From Candidatus Gastranaerophilales bacterium (GTDB lineage: Bacteria; Cyanobacteriota; Vampirovibrionia; Gastranaerophilales; JANQFW01): 41,086 nt of DNA. The stretch is from positions 1 through 41,086 of the forward strand of contig JANQFW010000085.1 of assembly GCA_028277625.1 (NCBI GenBank), read 5' to 3'. This document shows, piece by piece, positions 8,162-16,447 of the stretch. The position numbers were made by a program, and so were the translations under genes. Under the pieces are notes generated by a model. That model was not told where the DNA came from. It made no database searches and saw nothing but the letters and a program-made list of their open reading frames with translations. How positions within the stretch are numbered: position 1 is the stretch's first letter; each line of letters begins with the position of its first letter.

Positions 8162-9196
8162 ATGCACAAAGCTCTGGGAGCGATACACATACATTCTACA
8201 TATTCTGACGGGTCTGAAAGCATTGAGAAAATAGCTAAAATTGCTAAAAAAGCCGGGCTTGATTGGATTGTAATTACGGATCATAATTCCCTTGGCGGAT
8301 ATTTAGACAATAAAGAAGGCTGGCATTATGGAGTTGCTGTATTAATAGGTGAAGAAATAAGCCCTGATCTATCTAATCATTATCTGGGATTGGGTATAAA
8401 CAGTTTTATATCTGAGAAAGCTCAAACTGAAGAATATATAAATGAAGTTAAAAAACAGGGTGGTATTGGTTTTATTGCACATCCTGATGAGAGTATAAAC
8501 AGAAAAAATTCGCATAAGCCTTTGCGTTGGAGCGATTGGAATATTAAAGGTTTTGACGGCATAGAGCTTTGGAATTATTTATCTGACTGGACAGATAGTA
8601 TGGCTGAGTCTAATCTTTATTTGGATTATTTATTTAGAATGAAAAAGCTTTCTGGGCCTACTGAAAAAACAAAAAAATGGTGGGATGAATTAAATAATCA
8701 AGCTCCTGATAAAATTATACCTGGTATAGCTGGTGTTGATGCTCATTCTTTTGTTTATAATGTTTGTGGCATTTCTATTAAGGTTTTTGATTATATTGAC
8801 AGTTTTAAAGCCGTATTAAATGAAATATATTTAGATAATAAATTATCGAATTCTTTTGAAGAGGCTAAAAGGCAAATTTTAAACAGCCTTAAGCTAGGAA
8901 GAAACTCAATGATAAATAAACATTGGAGTAAAAAAAATAAAACATTTGATTTTTTTATCCAAAACCTTTATGAAAAAGCATATCCCGGAGATTTTATCAG
9001 GCTTGATAGCGAAACTGCTTTAAATATCAACTTGCCGAGGAAGGCAAATATAAAATTATTACATAATGGAGAGTTAATTCTTGAAAAATCTTTTAAGGAT
9101 TATATTTTTAAAGATTTAAAACAGGGTAAGTATAGGTTAGAGGTATTTTATAAAGAATATCCTTGGATTTTTACTAATCCTATAATTGTTCAATAA
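8162..9196 (+). CDS. PHP-domain metal-dependent phosphoesterase
   Basis: This 344-aa protein has an N-terminal PHP domain. Metal-ligand motifs are visible: AIHIHSTYSDG (8-18), VITDHN (about 38-43), FIAHPDE, and GVDAHSF. Such proteins hydrolyse phosphoesters (for example histidinol phosphate or nucleotide derivatives) with two or three metal ions. Residues from about 270 to the end form a predicted beta-rich accessory domain (IKLLHNGELILEKSF), which is outside the minimal PHP fold. AAAGG lies 8 bases before the ATG. It sits 27 bases after deoC and 14 bases before yjbQ. The substrate is unknown. It is not a DNA-polymerase PHP domain. Confidence 0.88.
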   Translation: MHKALGAIHIHSTYSDGSESIEKIAKIAKKAGLDWIVITDHNSLGGYLDNKEGWHYGVAVLIGEEISPDLSNHYLGLGINSFISEKAQTEEYINEVKKQGGIGFIAHPDESINRKNSHKPLRWSDWNIKGFDGIELWNYLSDWTDSMAESNLYLDYLFRMKKLSGPTEKTKKWWDELNNQAPDKIIPGIAGVDAHSFVYNVCGISIKVFDYIDSFKAVLNEIYLDNKLSNSFEEAKRQILNSLKLGRNSMINKHWSKKNKTFDFFIQNLYEKAYPGDFIRLDSETALNINLPRKANIKLLHNGELILEKSFKDYIFKDLKQGKYRLEVFYKEYPWIFTNPIIVQ

Positions 9197-9210
9197 AAGA
9201 GGAGGACAAA

Positions 9211-9627
9211 ATGACTGTTATTAATGAAAAAATCAACCTTCATTCTAAGGGATATACTGATATTATTAATATTACAGAAGAGGTAGCTGAAATTGTAGCT
9301 AAGCATAAAGTTGAAAATGCTCAGGTTTTAGTTTATGTGCCGGGCAGCACTGCGTCTATTACAACTATTGAATATGAGCCCGGGTTATTAAAAGATTTGC
9401 CAGAGGCTTTTGATAAATTTGCACCAATGTCACATAGTTATCATCACGATGAAACATGGCATGATGGCAATGGTTATGCTCATGTTAGGGCTTCTATGAT
9501 TGGAAATTCAGAGAGTTTTCCTGTTATTAATAAGGAATTGTATTTAGGCACTTGGCAGCAGATTGTTTTGATAGATTTTGATAACAAACCTAGAACCAGG
9601 TCTGTGATTGTTCAAATTGTTTATTAA
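9211..9627 (+). CDS. yjbQ: YjbQ/UPF0047 family protein
   Basis: This 138-aa protein belongs to UPF0047 (YjbQ), a family with reported weak secondary thiamine-phosphate synthase activity and uncertain main role. Family features seen are GSTASITTIEYEPG, MSHSYHHDETWHDGNGYAH with its His/Asp metal-site cluster, RASMIGNSESFPV, and LGTWQQIVLIDFDNKPR. Full length agrees with the family. A strong AGAGGAGG precedes the ATG. It is the last gene of the deoC-PHP-yjbQ cluster, followed by the terminator at 9709-9746. The sulfur carrier ThiS-like gene nearby is on the other strand, so no direct thiamine link is shown. Confidence 0.92.
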   Translation: MTVINEKINLHSKGYTDIINITEEVAEIVAKHKVENAQVLVYVPGSTASITTIEYEPGLLKDLPEAFDKFAPMSHSYHHDETWHDGNGYAHVRASMIGNSESFPVINKELYLGTWQQIVLIDFDNKPRTRSVIVQIVY

Positions 9628-9689
9628 TTTAGCAATGAGTGCATAAAAAATCAATAAATCAGTAAGTCAAAAATAGAAAGAATAGCCCC

Positions 9690-9710
9690 CTTGCTAGGGA
9701 GGAGAGGCAG
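9690..9710 (+). repeat. Short repeat copy 1 (CTTGCTAGGG type)
   Basis: The 21-base segment starting CTTGCTAGGGAGGAG matches the segment at 27980-28000 at about 17 of 21 positions. It lies just upstream of the terminator arm. Two copies only are seen in the window, so it may be a small dispersed intergenic motif or chance. Confidence 0.35.
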
Positions 9711-9746
9711 ATACAAAGTATATTGTAAATGTATTTTGTATCTTTT
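9709..9746 (+). terminator. Intrinsic terminator after yjbQ
   Basis: AGATACAAA (9709-9717) pairs with TTTGTATCT (9735-9743), followed by TTT. It ends the deoC-PHP-yjbQ transcript. The same GATACAA...TTGTATC arms form the terminator at 3090-3126, so the two terminators look related. Confidence 0.6.
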
Positions 9747-9760
9747 AGGCCTTTAAATAT

Positions 9761-10966
9761 TTATTGCCATTGCAGCTCTGCCAGGCAGGTAGATGGGTCA
9801 ACATTCTCTATCGAAAAATCTTCGTGCTCGCTTTGTTTTTCTATAGGAATTATAAAGTTGAAGCTTGAACCTTTGCCTGGTTCACTTTCTACCCAAATAA
9901 CGCCGTTGAGCTTTTCTACAAGTTTTCTGGATATTGATAAGCTTAAGCCGGTGCCACCGTATTTTTTGCTAATGTGATTCTTTTCAAAATTAGCATATTC
10001 ATCAAAAATAATATTAAGATTATTTTCTTCAATCCCAATGCCTGTATCTATAATTGAAAACATTAAGTATGAATTCTCAGGAAAAATTTCCGGTACGTTA
10101 ACGCATTGATATTTTAAAAACTCGGAATCAGGATGAAAGACTTTAAGCGTTATAGTGCCAGTATCTGTAAATTTTATTGCATTTGACAACAGATTAACTA
10201 TTAGCTTTCTGAAAATATTTTCATCTGTATAGATATTTTTTCTTACGATATCTATATATTCTACTTCCAGCTCCAGATTTTTTTCTGTGATTTTGCCATG
10301 AAACGCTTCTAGTAAAGAATTTAGCATTTCTATTACATCAAAATGTTTTTCGTCAACATTAAATTTTTCTACATCAATTGTTGATAGATCAATAATATTT
10401 GTCATTAAATCCAGTAAATTATTAGAGTTTTTAGATATTATAGAAAGATATTTATGCTGCTTTTCTGACAGTTCACCACCTATGCCATCGAGAAGTGCTT
10501 GAGAGAAGCCAATAATAGATTGCAGCGGAGATTTTATATCATTAGAAGCATTTGTAAAAAATAGATTTTTATTTTTGTCTATTTTAGATAGTCGCTTGTA
10601 TTCTTGTATAAAGTTATCAAATATTTCTTGCCTTTGAGATACATTTCTTAGGCATAGGACAATATTATCATTATCTTCTTGATTTAAAGCTGATATTTCT
10701 AAGTATATTTTATCTTTTTCGCTTACCGGCAGTGCGATAATCTGATTGTAATTTTTTTGAGTATTTTTGATAATTTCAATTATTTCGGAAGTTAAGATTA
10801 AAGATACATCTTTGCCTATGATATTTTTGTTGATAAAGCCTAAATATTCTTTAGCTTTTTTATTCCAGTAAGTTATTTTAAAGTTATTTTTGTCTACCAC
10901 CACAACTGCATCTGGAATTTGATCAAATAAGTTATAATTTTTTATTTTAAAAAAGTTAATATCCAT
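9761..10966 (-). CDS. PAS-domain histidine kinase homologue lacking the phospho-acceptor His
   Basis: This is a 401-aa soluble protein. A PAS domain covers about residues 12-112. A DHp-type helical hairpin covers about 125-200, and a full HATPase_c domain about 230-380 (N-box NLLSNAIKF, G1 DTGIGIEE, G2 GGTGLSLSISRKLVEKLNG). In the H-box the usual S-H-E-I-R-T-P-L is S-N-D-I-K-S-P-L. Asn142, codon AAT at 10541-10543 on this strand, sits where the phosphorylated His should be. The rest of the motif aligns without gaps, so this is a substitution rather than misalignment. There are no membrane segments and no response regulator gene nearby. Either it is a non-phosphorylatable ATP-binding regulator, or it signals by partner kinases. 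It is monocistronic. Confidence 0.85.
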   Translation of the reverse strand: MDINFFKIKNYNLFDQIPDAVVVVDKNNFKITYWNKKAKEYLGFINKNIIGKDVSLILTSEIIEIIKNTQKNYNQIIALPVSEKDKIYLEISALNQEDNDNIVLCLRNVSQRQEIFDNFIQEYKRLSKIDKNKNLFFTNASNDIKSPLQSIIGFSQALLDGIGGELSEKQHKYLSIISKNSNNLLDLMTNIIDLSTIDVEKFNVDEKHFDVIEMLNSLLEAFHGKITEKNLELEVEYIDIVRKNIYTDENIFRKLIVNLLSNAIKFTDTGTITLKVFHPDSEFLKYQCVNVPEIFPENSYLMFSIIDTGIGIEENNLNIIFDEYANFEKNHISKKYGGTGLSLSISRKLVEKLNGVIWVESEPGKGSSFNFIIPIEKQSEHEDFSIENVDPSTCLAELQWQ

Positions 10967-11023
10967 TCATTCACCCAAAATCTTTACCCTAATTATTTTT
11001 AATAATATCATAATAAATAAAAT

Positions 11024-11869
11024 TTAGTCTTTTTTTAAAGATAACGTAATATTATAGACTTCTTTTTTTGATAAAGGCTTTAAGGTTGATAAAATTTTGC
11101 TTACTTCTTTTGATGAAAAACCTTGTTTTTGTAAGGCTTTTACGTCTTCAACAATCTGAGCATTATCAATATTTTGACAATTGTTATTATCAGTGGCATG
11201 TATTATTACTGTGATTTCACCTTTGGGTGGCTTGTTTGTATAATAGTTAATTACTTCTTGTATTTCACCTGTCTTGAACTCTTCATAAATTTTGGTTAGT
11301 TCTCTTGTTACAGTAACTTTACAATTGCCGATATAATTTTTAATATCTTCCAGGGATTTGACCAAGCGATTAGGTGACTCGTAGAATACAGTGTTTATAT
11401 CTTTGTATCTGTTTAATATGTTCTCTTTATCAGTATTTGATTTAGGCAAGAAGCCTATGAAAACAAATAGGGGGTTCTCTAAATAAGTAGCTGATATAGC
11501 TGTAATTAAAGCACAAGCTCCTGGTATGGGTACTATCTTGATATTATATTCGGTAGCTTGTTTTAGCAGCTCTGCACCGGGGTCACTAATTAATGGTGTG
11601 CCTGCGTCAGAGACTAGTGCTATATTATTTCCTTGGTTTAGGAGTTCAATTATTTTATTGGACTTTTGTTTTTCATTGAATTTGTGGTAACTGAATAGTT
11701 TAGTTGATATATCATAGTGATTTAAAAGTTTTTGCGTAACCCTTGTGTCTTCGCATGCTATATAATCAACTTGTTTTAGGGTATTTAATACCCTGAGAGT
11801 TATGTCTTCTAAATTTCCTAGTGGAGTTGGACAAATGTATAGTATGCCCTGTTGGTTATTTGTTTTCAT
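11024..11869 (-). CDS. rsmI: 16S rRNA 2'-O-ribose C1402 methyltransferase
   Basis: This 281-aa SAM-dependent methyltransferase modifies C1402 of 16S rRNA. Signature segments are CPTPLGNLEDITLR, ACEDTRVTQKLLNHY, VSDAGTPLISDPG and GFLPKS. The start at 11869 lies inside the end of fur. AAGGA, within the last fur codons, is 6 bases upstream, giving a 14-base overlap in another frame, so translation is probably coupled. A longer frame up to 11932 would run deep into fur and is rejected. The co-expression of an rRNA modifier with an iron or metal regulator is unusual and may be simple gene packing. Confidence 0.95.
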   Translation of the reverse strand: MKTNNQQGILYICPTPLGNLEDITLRVLNTLKQVDYIACEDTRVTQKLLNHYDISTKLFSYHKFNEKQKSNKIIELLNQGNNIALVSDAGTPLISDPGAELLKQATEYNIKIVPIPGACALITAISATYLENPLFVFIGFLPKSNTDKENILNRYKDINTVFYESPNRLVKSLEDIKNYIGNCKVTVTRELTKIYEEFKTGEIQEVINYYTNKPPKGEITVIIHATDNNNCQNIDNAQIVEDVKALQKQGFSSKEVSKILSTLKPLSKKEVYNITLSLKKD

Positions 11870-12248
11870 TGCAGTCCTTACAAATTCCAAAAAGTTCAAA
11901 AATATGATAATTAATGCTGTATCCATCCCCAATCTCTTTTTTTACGAAGTCGTAGGGGCAAAAGTCTATTACTTTTTTGGAGTTACAGGCTTTGCAAACA
12001 AAATGGTGTTGATGTTTTTCTTCTGTATTCAAACGATATCTGCTGATGCCGTCATTAAAAATTACCGGCACTACAAGAAAAATTTCTTCAAGAAGCTTTA
12101 AAGCCCTATAAATACTTGTTAACCCTATTTTTTTATCAGTATTTTTGTTTATATGTTCATAAATTTCTTCTGCTGAGGCGTGGGTTAAGTCTTTTAAAAT
12201 AACAAGAACCTTTTCAGCTGATTTTGTTAGTTTTTTTGTTTTTTCCAT
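11856..12248 (-). CDS. fur: Fur-family metal-responsive transcriptional regulator
   Basis: This 130-aa repressor has an N-terminal winged helix (GLTSIYRALKLLEE, about 42-55). The C-terminal metal and dimer domain has Cys pairs C85-x2-C88 and C123-x2-C126 (structural zinc) and a His cluster HQHH (79-82). Fur, Zur and PerR share this layout. A perfect 7-1-7 Fur-type box in its own promoter favours Fur. The start ATG has no strong ribosome binding site. It is followed by rsmI with a 14-base overlap. Autorepression by the box at 12366-12380 is likely. Confidence 0.9.
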   Translation of the reverse strand: MEKTKKLTKSAEKVLVILKDLTHASAEEIYEHINKNTDKKIGLTSIYRALKLLEEIFLVVPVIFNDGISRYRLNTEEKHQHHFVCKACNSKKVIDFCPYDFVKKEIGDGYSINYHIFELFGICKDCNENK

Positions 12249-12353
12249 ATACTATTAAACTCTAAAATGCTCTTTACTTTAACTTTATTTTATCTATTTA
12301 ATTTTACTGAATTTTTGAAGTAAAATTTCTAACTAGTTGACATTAAAATTATA

Positions 12354-12381
12354 TTTATATAATAATGAAAATCATTTTCAA
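12354..12381 (-). promoter_or_regulatory. Predicted fur promoter
   Basis: On the minus strand TTGAAA (12381-12376), a 16-base spacer, and TATAAA (12359-12354) make a good sigma-70 type promoter about 100 bases upstream of the fur start codon. The Fur box overlaps its -35 hexamer and spacer. Confidence 0.65.
12366..12380. promoter_or_regulatory. Fur box (7-1-7 inverted repeat)
   Basis: TGAAAAT-C-ATTTTCA is a perfect 7-1-7 palindrome differing by one base per arm from the classic TGATAAT-N-ATTATCA Fur consensus. It lies between divergent transcription units. It would repress the fur promoter and possibly a plus-strand transcript carrying the 13-codon ORF at 12457. Confidence 0.8.
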
Positions 12382-12456
12382 ATTTATTTTTATTATTATT
12401 ATATTTAATTATTATACAAAAAAAGTTACTCAGAGTAAGAGGAGTATTAGGTAGAA

Positions 12457-12498
12457 ATGAAAAAAATATTTCAATTTATAAGAAGTTTTAAAAAATAA
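12457..12498 (+). CDS. Possible 13-aa peptide ORF next to the Fur box
   Basis: ATG at 12457 opens a 13-codon frame (MKKIFQFIRSFKK, then TAA) preceded by AGAGGAG about 14 bases upstream. It begins 76 bases after the Fur box and is directly followed by a copy of the dispersed repeat. It is basic and amphipathic. It could be a tiny Fur-controlled peptide, the remnant of a lost gene, or chance. No homology is recognised. Confidence 0.25.
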   Translation: MKKIFQFIRSFKK

Positions 12499-12502
12499 AA
12501 TC

Positions 12503-12553
12503 ATACTCACCCCAAAATACTTTTCAGAAATTTAATTGATGAGTAGTATAAAT
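12503..12553 (+). repeat. Dispersed intergenic element, copy A
   Basis: The left part CCCCAAAATACTTTTCA (12510-12526) and right part TTTAATTGATGAGTAGTA (12531-12548) match the other copies. ACTCA near the left end and TGAGT near the right end form an imperfect inverted repeat. It lies just beyond the 3' end of the minus-strand ROK kinase gene and upstream of fur. Confidence 0.6.
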
Positions 12554-13464
12554 TATAAAGCAACTTGATAATGAACAGGTATAGCAGACCCTAATAAAGG
12601 AGCTTGCTCCATTAGAGGGCTAACTTCAAGCTTGATGTTTTCTCCAAGTGCTTTCTGAAAATCATCTTTATACAAATCCGCGGCATTTGCCATTCCACCA
12701 CCTATTACAACAGCTTCTGCTCCAAATTTTTCAGCATAAGGGCGAACAAAAGTAGCGATATCAGATGTAAATTCTTTAAATACTGCTATAATATCCTGAT
12801 TATTATTATCTCGTCCGTTTTCGGCAGCATCTTTTATTGTATTAAAATTAAAACCTTTATCTGTTAATCTTTTTTCAAGAGCTTTATAAGAAAAAGCATT
12901 TAATGCTAAATCTCCTAGTTGAGTCATTTCCGCATAAAGCATACCTGTTTCTTCAGGCACACCCGGCCCATTAAAACATGGTTTTTTATTTTCCATGAAT
13001 ATAGAACCAAAACCAGTGCCTAAGGTAAGTGAAACAAACTTATTATAGGATTTACCGCCACCAAGATATGCTTCTCCCAGGCCAGCTACTTCTGCATCAT
13101 TTTTAAAATTAATTATAATACTATCATTTAAGTTAAGCCTATTTTTAATCTCTTGTTTTACATTTATACCATATAAAGAATCATATTTATTTACATCTTT
13201 CATAAGGCAAATGCCGTTTTCATAATCAAAAGGACCCGGCATTCCATAAGTTAAGCCAAGTAAGTTGTTTATGTCTATTTTATTTAAATAATTTTTTATT
13301 ATATTGCAAAAGCACTCTAGTATTTCTTCTTTTGTTCCATGACAATTAACAGAAGTACGCTCAGGAATTGTTTTTACTTGTAAAGAGTCGTTATCAACAC
13401 TTACAAGAGCGTGTTTAATAGAAGTTCCGCCTACATCAAAAGCCAGATAATATTTTGTTTTCAT
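12553..13464 (-). CDS. ROK-family sugar kinase
   Basis: This 303-aa protein is of the ROK family (glucokinase or N-acetylhexosamine-type kinases). The N-terminal phosphate loop AFDVGGTSIKHAL is at about 8-20. The second ATP-binding segment SLTLGTGFGSIF is at about 142-153. The hexose-binding region contains GVPEETGM. It has no N-terminal DNA-binding domain, so it is an enzyme rather than a repressor. It lacks the CxCGxxGCxE zinc motif of many ROK proteins. Substrate is unknown. GGAGA lies 7 bases before the ATG. It is divergent from the PfkB kinase (87-base gap), so the two may share a regulatory region. Confidence 0.88.
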   Translation of the reverse strand: MKTKYYLAFDVGGTSIKHALVSVDNDSLQVKTIPERTSVNCHGTKEEILECFCNIIKNYLNKIDINNLLGLTYGMPGPFDYENGICLMKDVNKYDSLYGINVKQEIKNRLNLNDSIIINFKNDAEVAGLGEAYLGGGKSYNKFVSLTLGTGFGSIFMENKKPCFNGPGVPEETGMLYAEMTQLGDLALNAFSYKALEKRLTDKGFNFNTIKDAAENGRDNNNQDIIAVFKEFTSDIATFVRPYAEKFGAEAVVIGGGMANAADLYKDDFQKALGENIKLEVSPLMEQAPLLGSAIPVHYQVAL

Positions 13465-13551
13465 GTTAAAATCTCCATATAATTAAAAAATAATTATAAA
13501 TTTTATAACACATCCAAGGTATTATTGAAAGATATAAAAAGAGGCTTAAGA

Positions 13552-14487
13552 ATGAAATTTAAGGTAGGTACAAAAAGACAGGGTTTTGTTATTGGCATAA
13601 ATACGCTTTGCATTGATTGTATTACAACTGTAAATAGATTTCCTGAAGAAGGACAAGCTGTTAGGGGCATATCTCAAGAAAGATTTCCAGGAGGTAAAGG
13701 GCCTAATGCAATACTTGCCGTTAAAAAAGCCGGTGCACCTGCTAAATTTTACAGCACTGTTCATCCTGATGATGCTATATTTTTATTAAAAAATTTAAAA
13801 GCAAATGGCATTGATACAAAAGGTATTAAGCAATCTGAAAGTACTCAAACAGTAATTGCAAATATTACTCAGCATGTAGAGTCCGGTGACCATACTGTTG
13901 TTACATTTAATGGACACCATGAAATAGCAGCTGAAATGATTGATACTGATGATTTTAACGAACATAATACCTTAATGTTGCAGGCAAAACTGTCAGAAGA
14001 GACTCTTGAAAAGTTAATAAACCTTGCAGATAAAACAAATTGTGCAATAACTATGAATCTTTCTCCAGTTAAAAAAATAAAAGAAGATTTGGTTAAAAAG
14101 CTTGATATATTGGTTATAAACGAACATGAAGCACGTGATATCAATAAGTTATATGATATTTCTAATAAAAATCAAGATGAAGAACTGACAAAAGAACTTG
14201 CCGGATATTTTAATGTTGTAACTGTAGTTACAAGAGGCGCAAAGGATGTACTTTTGGCTGTGCCTGGCAATGAGCTAAAAATCTATCCATCTATTAAAGT
14301 TGATAAAGTTGTAAGTACCCTTGGCGCAGGTGATGCGTTCTTTGGCGTTTTGACCGGGAGACTTCATTTGGGTGAGGATATAGACGCAGCACTAAAGCAC
14401 GCCATAACCGCAGGGGCAATTGTTTGCACAAAAGCTGCTCCTCAATCTTGCCCTGAAATTGAAGAGATTAAAAGCTTGTTGGCATAA
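13552..14487 (+). CDS. PfkB/ribokinase-family carbohydrate kinase
   Basis: This 311-aa kinase has the N-terminal substrate motif FPGGKGPNAILAV and the C-terminal catalytic and anion-hole motif TLGAGDAFFGVLTG, with Asp as the base. The ribokinase-like GGKGPNA suggests a ribose or nucleoside-type substrate, but other PfkB sugars are possible. The ATG at 13552 has AAGAGG 7 bases upstream. An in-frame TTG 27 bases earlier lacks a site. It ends exactly where the convergent dxr gene ends (zero gap), with no visible terminator between them. Ribokinase plus deoC elsewhere would support pentose salvage. Confidence 0.9.
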   Translation: MKFKVGTKRQGFVIGINTLCIDCITTVNRFPEEGQAVRGISQERFPGGKGPNAILAVKKAGAPAKFYSTVHPDDAIFLLKNLKANGIDTKGIKQSESTQTVIANITQHVESGDHTVVTFNGHHEIAAEMIDTDDFNEHNTLMLQAKLSEETLEKLINLADKTNCAITMNLSPVKKIKEDLVKKLDILVINEHEARDINKLYDISNKNQDEELTKELAGYFNVVTVVTRGAKDVLLAVPGNELKIYPSIKVDKVVSTLGAGDAFFGVLTGRLHLGEDIDAALKHAITAGAIVCTKAAPQSCPEIEEIKSLLA

Positions 14488-15654
14488 TTATTTTTTTATT
14501 AAGTACTTGTTAATTAAATTTTTCGCAAAGTCTCTACCCCATTTATCTGCTGCAATGATTGCATTTAAGTCATTTGCTGGCATTGGGTTATGCTTATTTA
14601 GGCCTTCTTCTACAATATTGGGGATATCCGTTAATTTAATTTGAGTATTTAAAAATTCTTCAACTGCTACTTCATTAAGCGCATTCAAGACAGTTGGGTA
14701 TGTTTGTCCGCTTTTTCCTGACTGATATGCAAGCTTGAGGCAAGGAAATTTGTTTAAGTCAGGCTCTTCAAAGTCAAGGCGTGAAACTTGTGTAAGGCTT
14801 AATGTTTCTGACTCAATGCCTTTGCATCGCTGTGGATATGTTAATGCATATTGTATGGGAATATGCATGCTAGGAATGCCCATTTGAGCAATTACACTGC
14901 CGTCTACAAATTCTACTGCGCTATGAATTATACTTTGCGGGTGAATAACAACATTTATATCTTTGTAATCAATATTAAAGAGCCAATGAGCTTCTATAAC
15001 TTCCAGGCCTTTATTCATTAATGTAGCGGAATCAATAGTGATTTTGCTGCCCATAGACCATTTTGGATGAGCTAGCGCTTGAGCAACTGTTGCATTTTGC
15101 ATATCTTTAAGTGTTCTAGTTCTAAATGGTCCACCTGAGCCGGTTATTATAAGTTTTTTTATAAAATCTTTGTCTTTATTGCTTATACATTGGTATATTG
15201 CAGAATGTTCACTGTCTACAGGTATTATATTAACCTTTTTTTCTTTAGCTAGTTTCATTACAAGGCTGCCGGCTGATACCAAGGTTTCTTTGTTTGCCAG
15301 GGCAACGTTTATATTATTATTGATTGCTGCTATTGTTGGATAAAGTCCTGCTGTACCGCTTACTGCTATTAAAGCAATATCGTTTTGCTTGTTACCGGCT
15401 ATTTGCTCCAGTCCTTCTCTGCCAAAAAGTATTTCTAATTTAGGAAATTCTTTTTTTAATTCAAGTGCTGCTTTCTCATCTTGCACTGAGACAATTTTAG
15501 GCTTGTGTTTTATAATTTGCTCTTTTAGGGCTTCAATATTAGCTCCCGCTGCTAGTCCGAATAAATTAAATTTATCTGACAAGTCTGTTATTACATTTAA
15601 AGCTTGTTTACCTATAGAGCCTGTTGAGCCTAATATTGAAACAGTTTTCCTCAT
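14488..15654 (-). CDS. dxr: 1-deoxy-D-xylulose 5-phosphate reductoisomerase
   Basis: This 388-aa enzyme converts DXP to 2-C-methylerythritol 4-phosphate in the non-mevalonate isoprenoid pathway. NADPH motif GSTGSIGKQAL is at 9-19. Active-site segments are ALANKETLVSAG, DSEHSAIYQ (metal ligands Asp and Glu), SGGPFR and HPKWSMGSKITIDSATLMNK. Length is typical. It is monocistronic and convergent with the PfkB gene. The pathway matches cyanobacterial-type isoprenoid synthesis. It is the known fosmidomycin target family. Confidence 0.96.
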   Translation of the reverse strand: MRKTVSILGSTGSIGKQALNVITDLSDKFNLFGLAAGANIEALKEQIIKHKPKIVSVQDEKAALELKKEFPKLEILFGREGLEQIAGNKQNDIALIAVSGTAGLYPTIAAINNNINVALANKETLVSAGSLVMKLAKEKKVNIIPVDSEHSAIYQCISNKDKDFIKKLIITGSGGPFRTRTLKDMQNATVAQALAHPKWSMGSKITIDSATLMNKGLEVIEAHWLFNIDYKDINVVIHPQSIIHSAVEFVDGSVIAQMGIPSMHIPIQYALTYPQRCKGIESETLSLTQVSRLDFEEPDLNKFPCLKLAYQSGKSGQTYPTVLNALNEVAVEEFLNTQIKLTDIPNIVEEGLNKHNPMPANDLNAIIAADKWGRDFAKNLINKYLIKK

Positions 15655-15760
15655 ACCTTTACTTCTTTTTTTTATGCTGGTTTTATACTAATATCATATT
15701 AATAGAATAATTCAAAATGTTTTAATATACAAATTTTAATATATATATTGGAGAATATAA

Positions 15761-16399
15761 ATGATAGTAGAAACTATAGTTGTAAACCATTTTCAGGTAA
15801 ATAATTATCTTGTAATATGCGAAAAAACAAAAGAAGCTGCACTAATAGACGCAGGTGGTGATATAGATAAAGTTTTAAACACTGCAAAAAAGTATAATGC
15901 CAATATTAAATACGTTTTAAATACTCACGGGCATGTTGATCATGTGGCAGGAATCTGTGAGCTAAAAGAAAAAACAGGGGCAAAAGTGTTCTTGCATAAA
16001 GATGATAATTTTTTAATAGGACATTATAAAGATCATGCGCAAATTTATGGCTTTCAAAAAGAAAATGCCCCAGAAATTGATGAATTTATTAAAGAAGATG
16101 GCTTTGAGATTAAACTTGGAGAACTAGTCGTAAAAACGATTCATACCCCAGGGCATTCTAAAGGATCTGTGTGCTATGTTATTGATAATGCAATGTTTGC
16201 AGGTGATACTTTATTTTGTGAATCTGTTGGCAGAACTGATTTGCCAGGTGGGTCTTATGAAGAACTAAAAGATTCTATAGAAAATAAATTATTCACATTA
16301 TCCGATGATATTAAGGTTTATCCGGGGCACGGTGCCAGTACTTCAATTGGGCATGAAAAAAAATATAATCCGTTTTTTGGCAAATCAGGATTGATATAG
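15761..16399 (+). CDS. Metallo-beta-lactamase-fold hydrolase (glyoxalase II-like)
   Basis: This 212-aa protein has the binuclear metal motif THGHVDH (H-x-H-x-D-H, about 55-61), then HTPGHS, FAGDTLF and YPGHGASTSIG. These are the ligands of the hydroxyacylglutathione-hydrolase (GloB/YcbL) branch. It lacks the C-terminal glutathione-binding domain of full glyoxalase II, so a thioester or other small substrate is likely. GGAGA lies 6 bases before the ATG. It is 48 bases ahead of trpF on the same strand. Confidence 0.88.
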   Translation: MIVETIVVNHFQVNNYLVICEKTKEAALIDAGGDIDKVLNTAKKYNANIKYVLNTHGHVDHVAGICELKEKTGAKVFLHKDDNFLIGHYKDHAQIYGFQKENAPEIDEFIKEDGFEIKLGELVVKTIHTPGHSKGSVCYVIDNAMFAGDTLFCESVGRTDLPGGSYEELKDSIENKLFTLSDDIKVYPGHGASTSIGHEKKYNPFFGKSGLI

Positions 16400-16447
16400 A
16401 AATAAAAAGTTTTTAACTTATTAATACTTTTAGATGAGATTGAATTA

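Noticed and set aside
11870-11932. Longer rsmI start inside fur
   Set aside because: The extra 21 residues are not conserved. The ATG at 11869 has a ribosome binding site at proper distance.
11802-12101. Plus-strand 99-codon frame across fur and rsmI
   Set aside because: It is antisense to two well-supported genes, with no ribosome binding site and no recognisable product.
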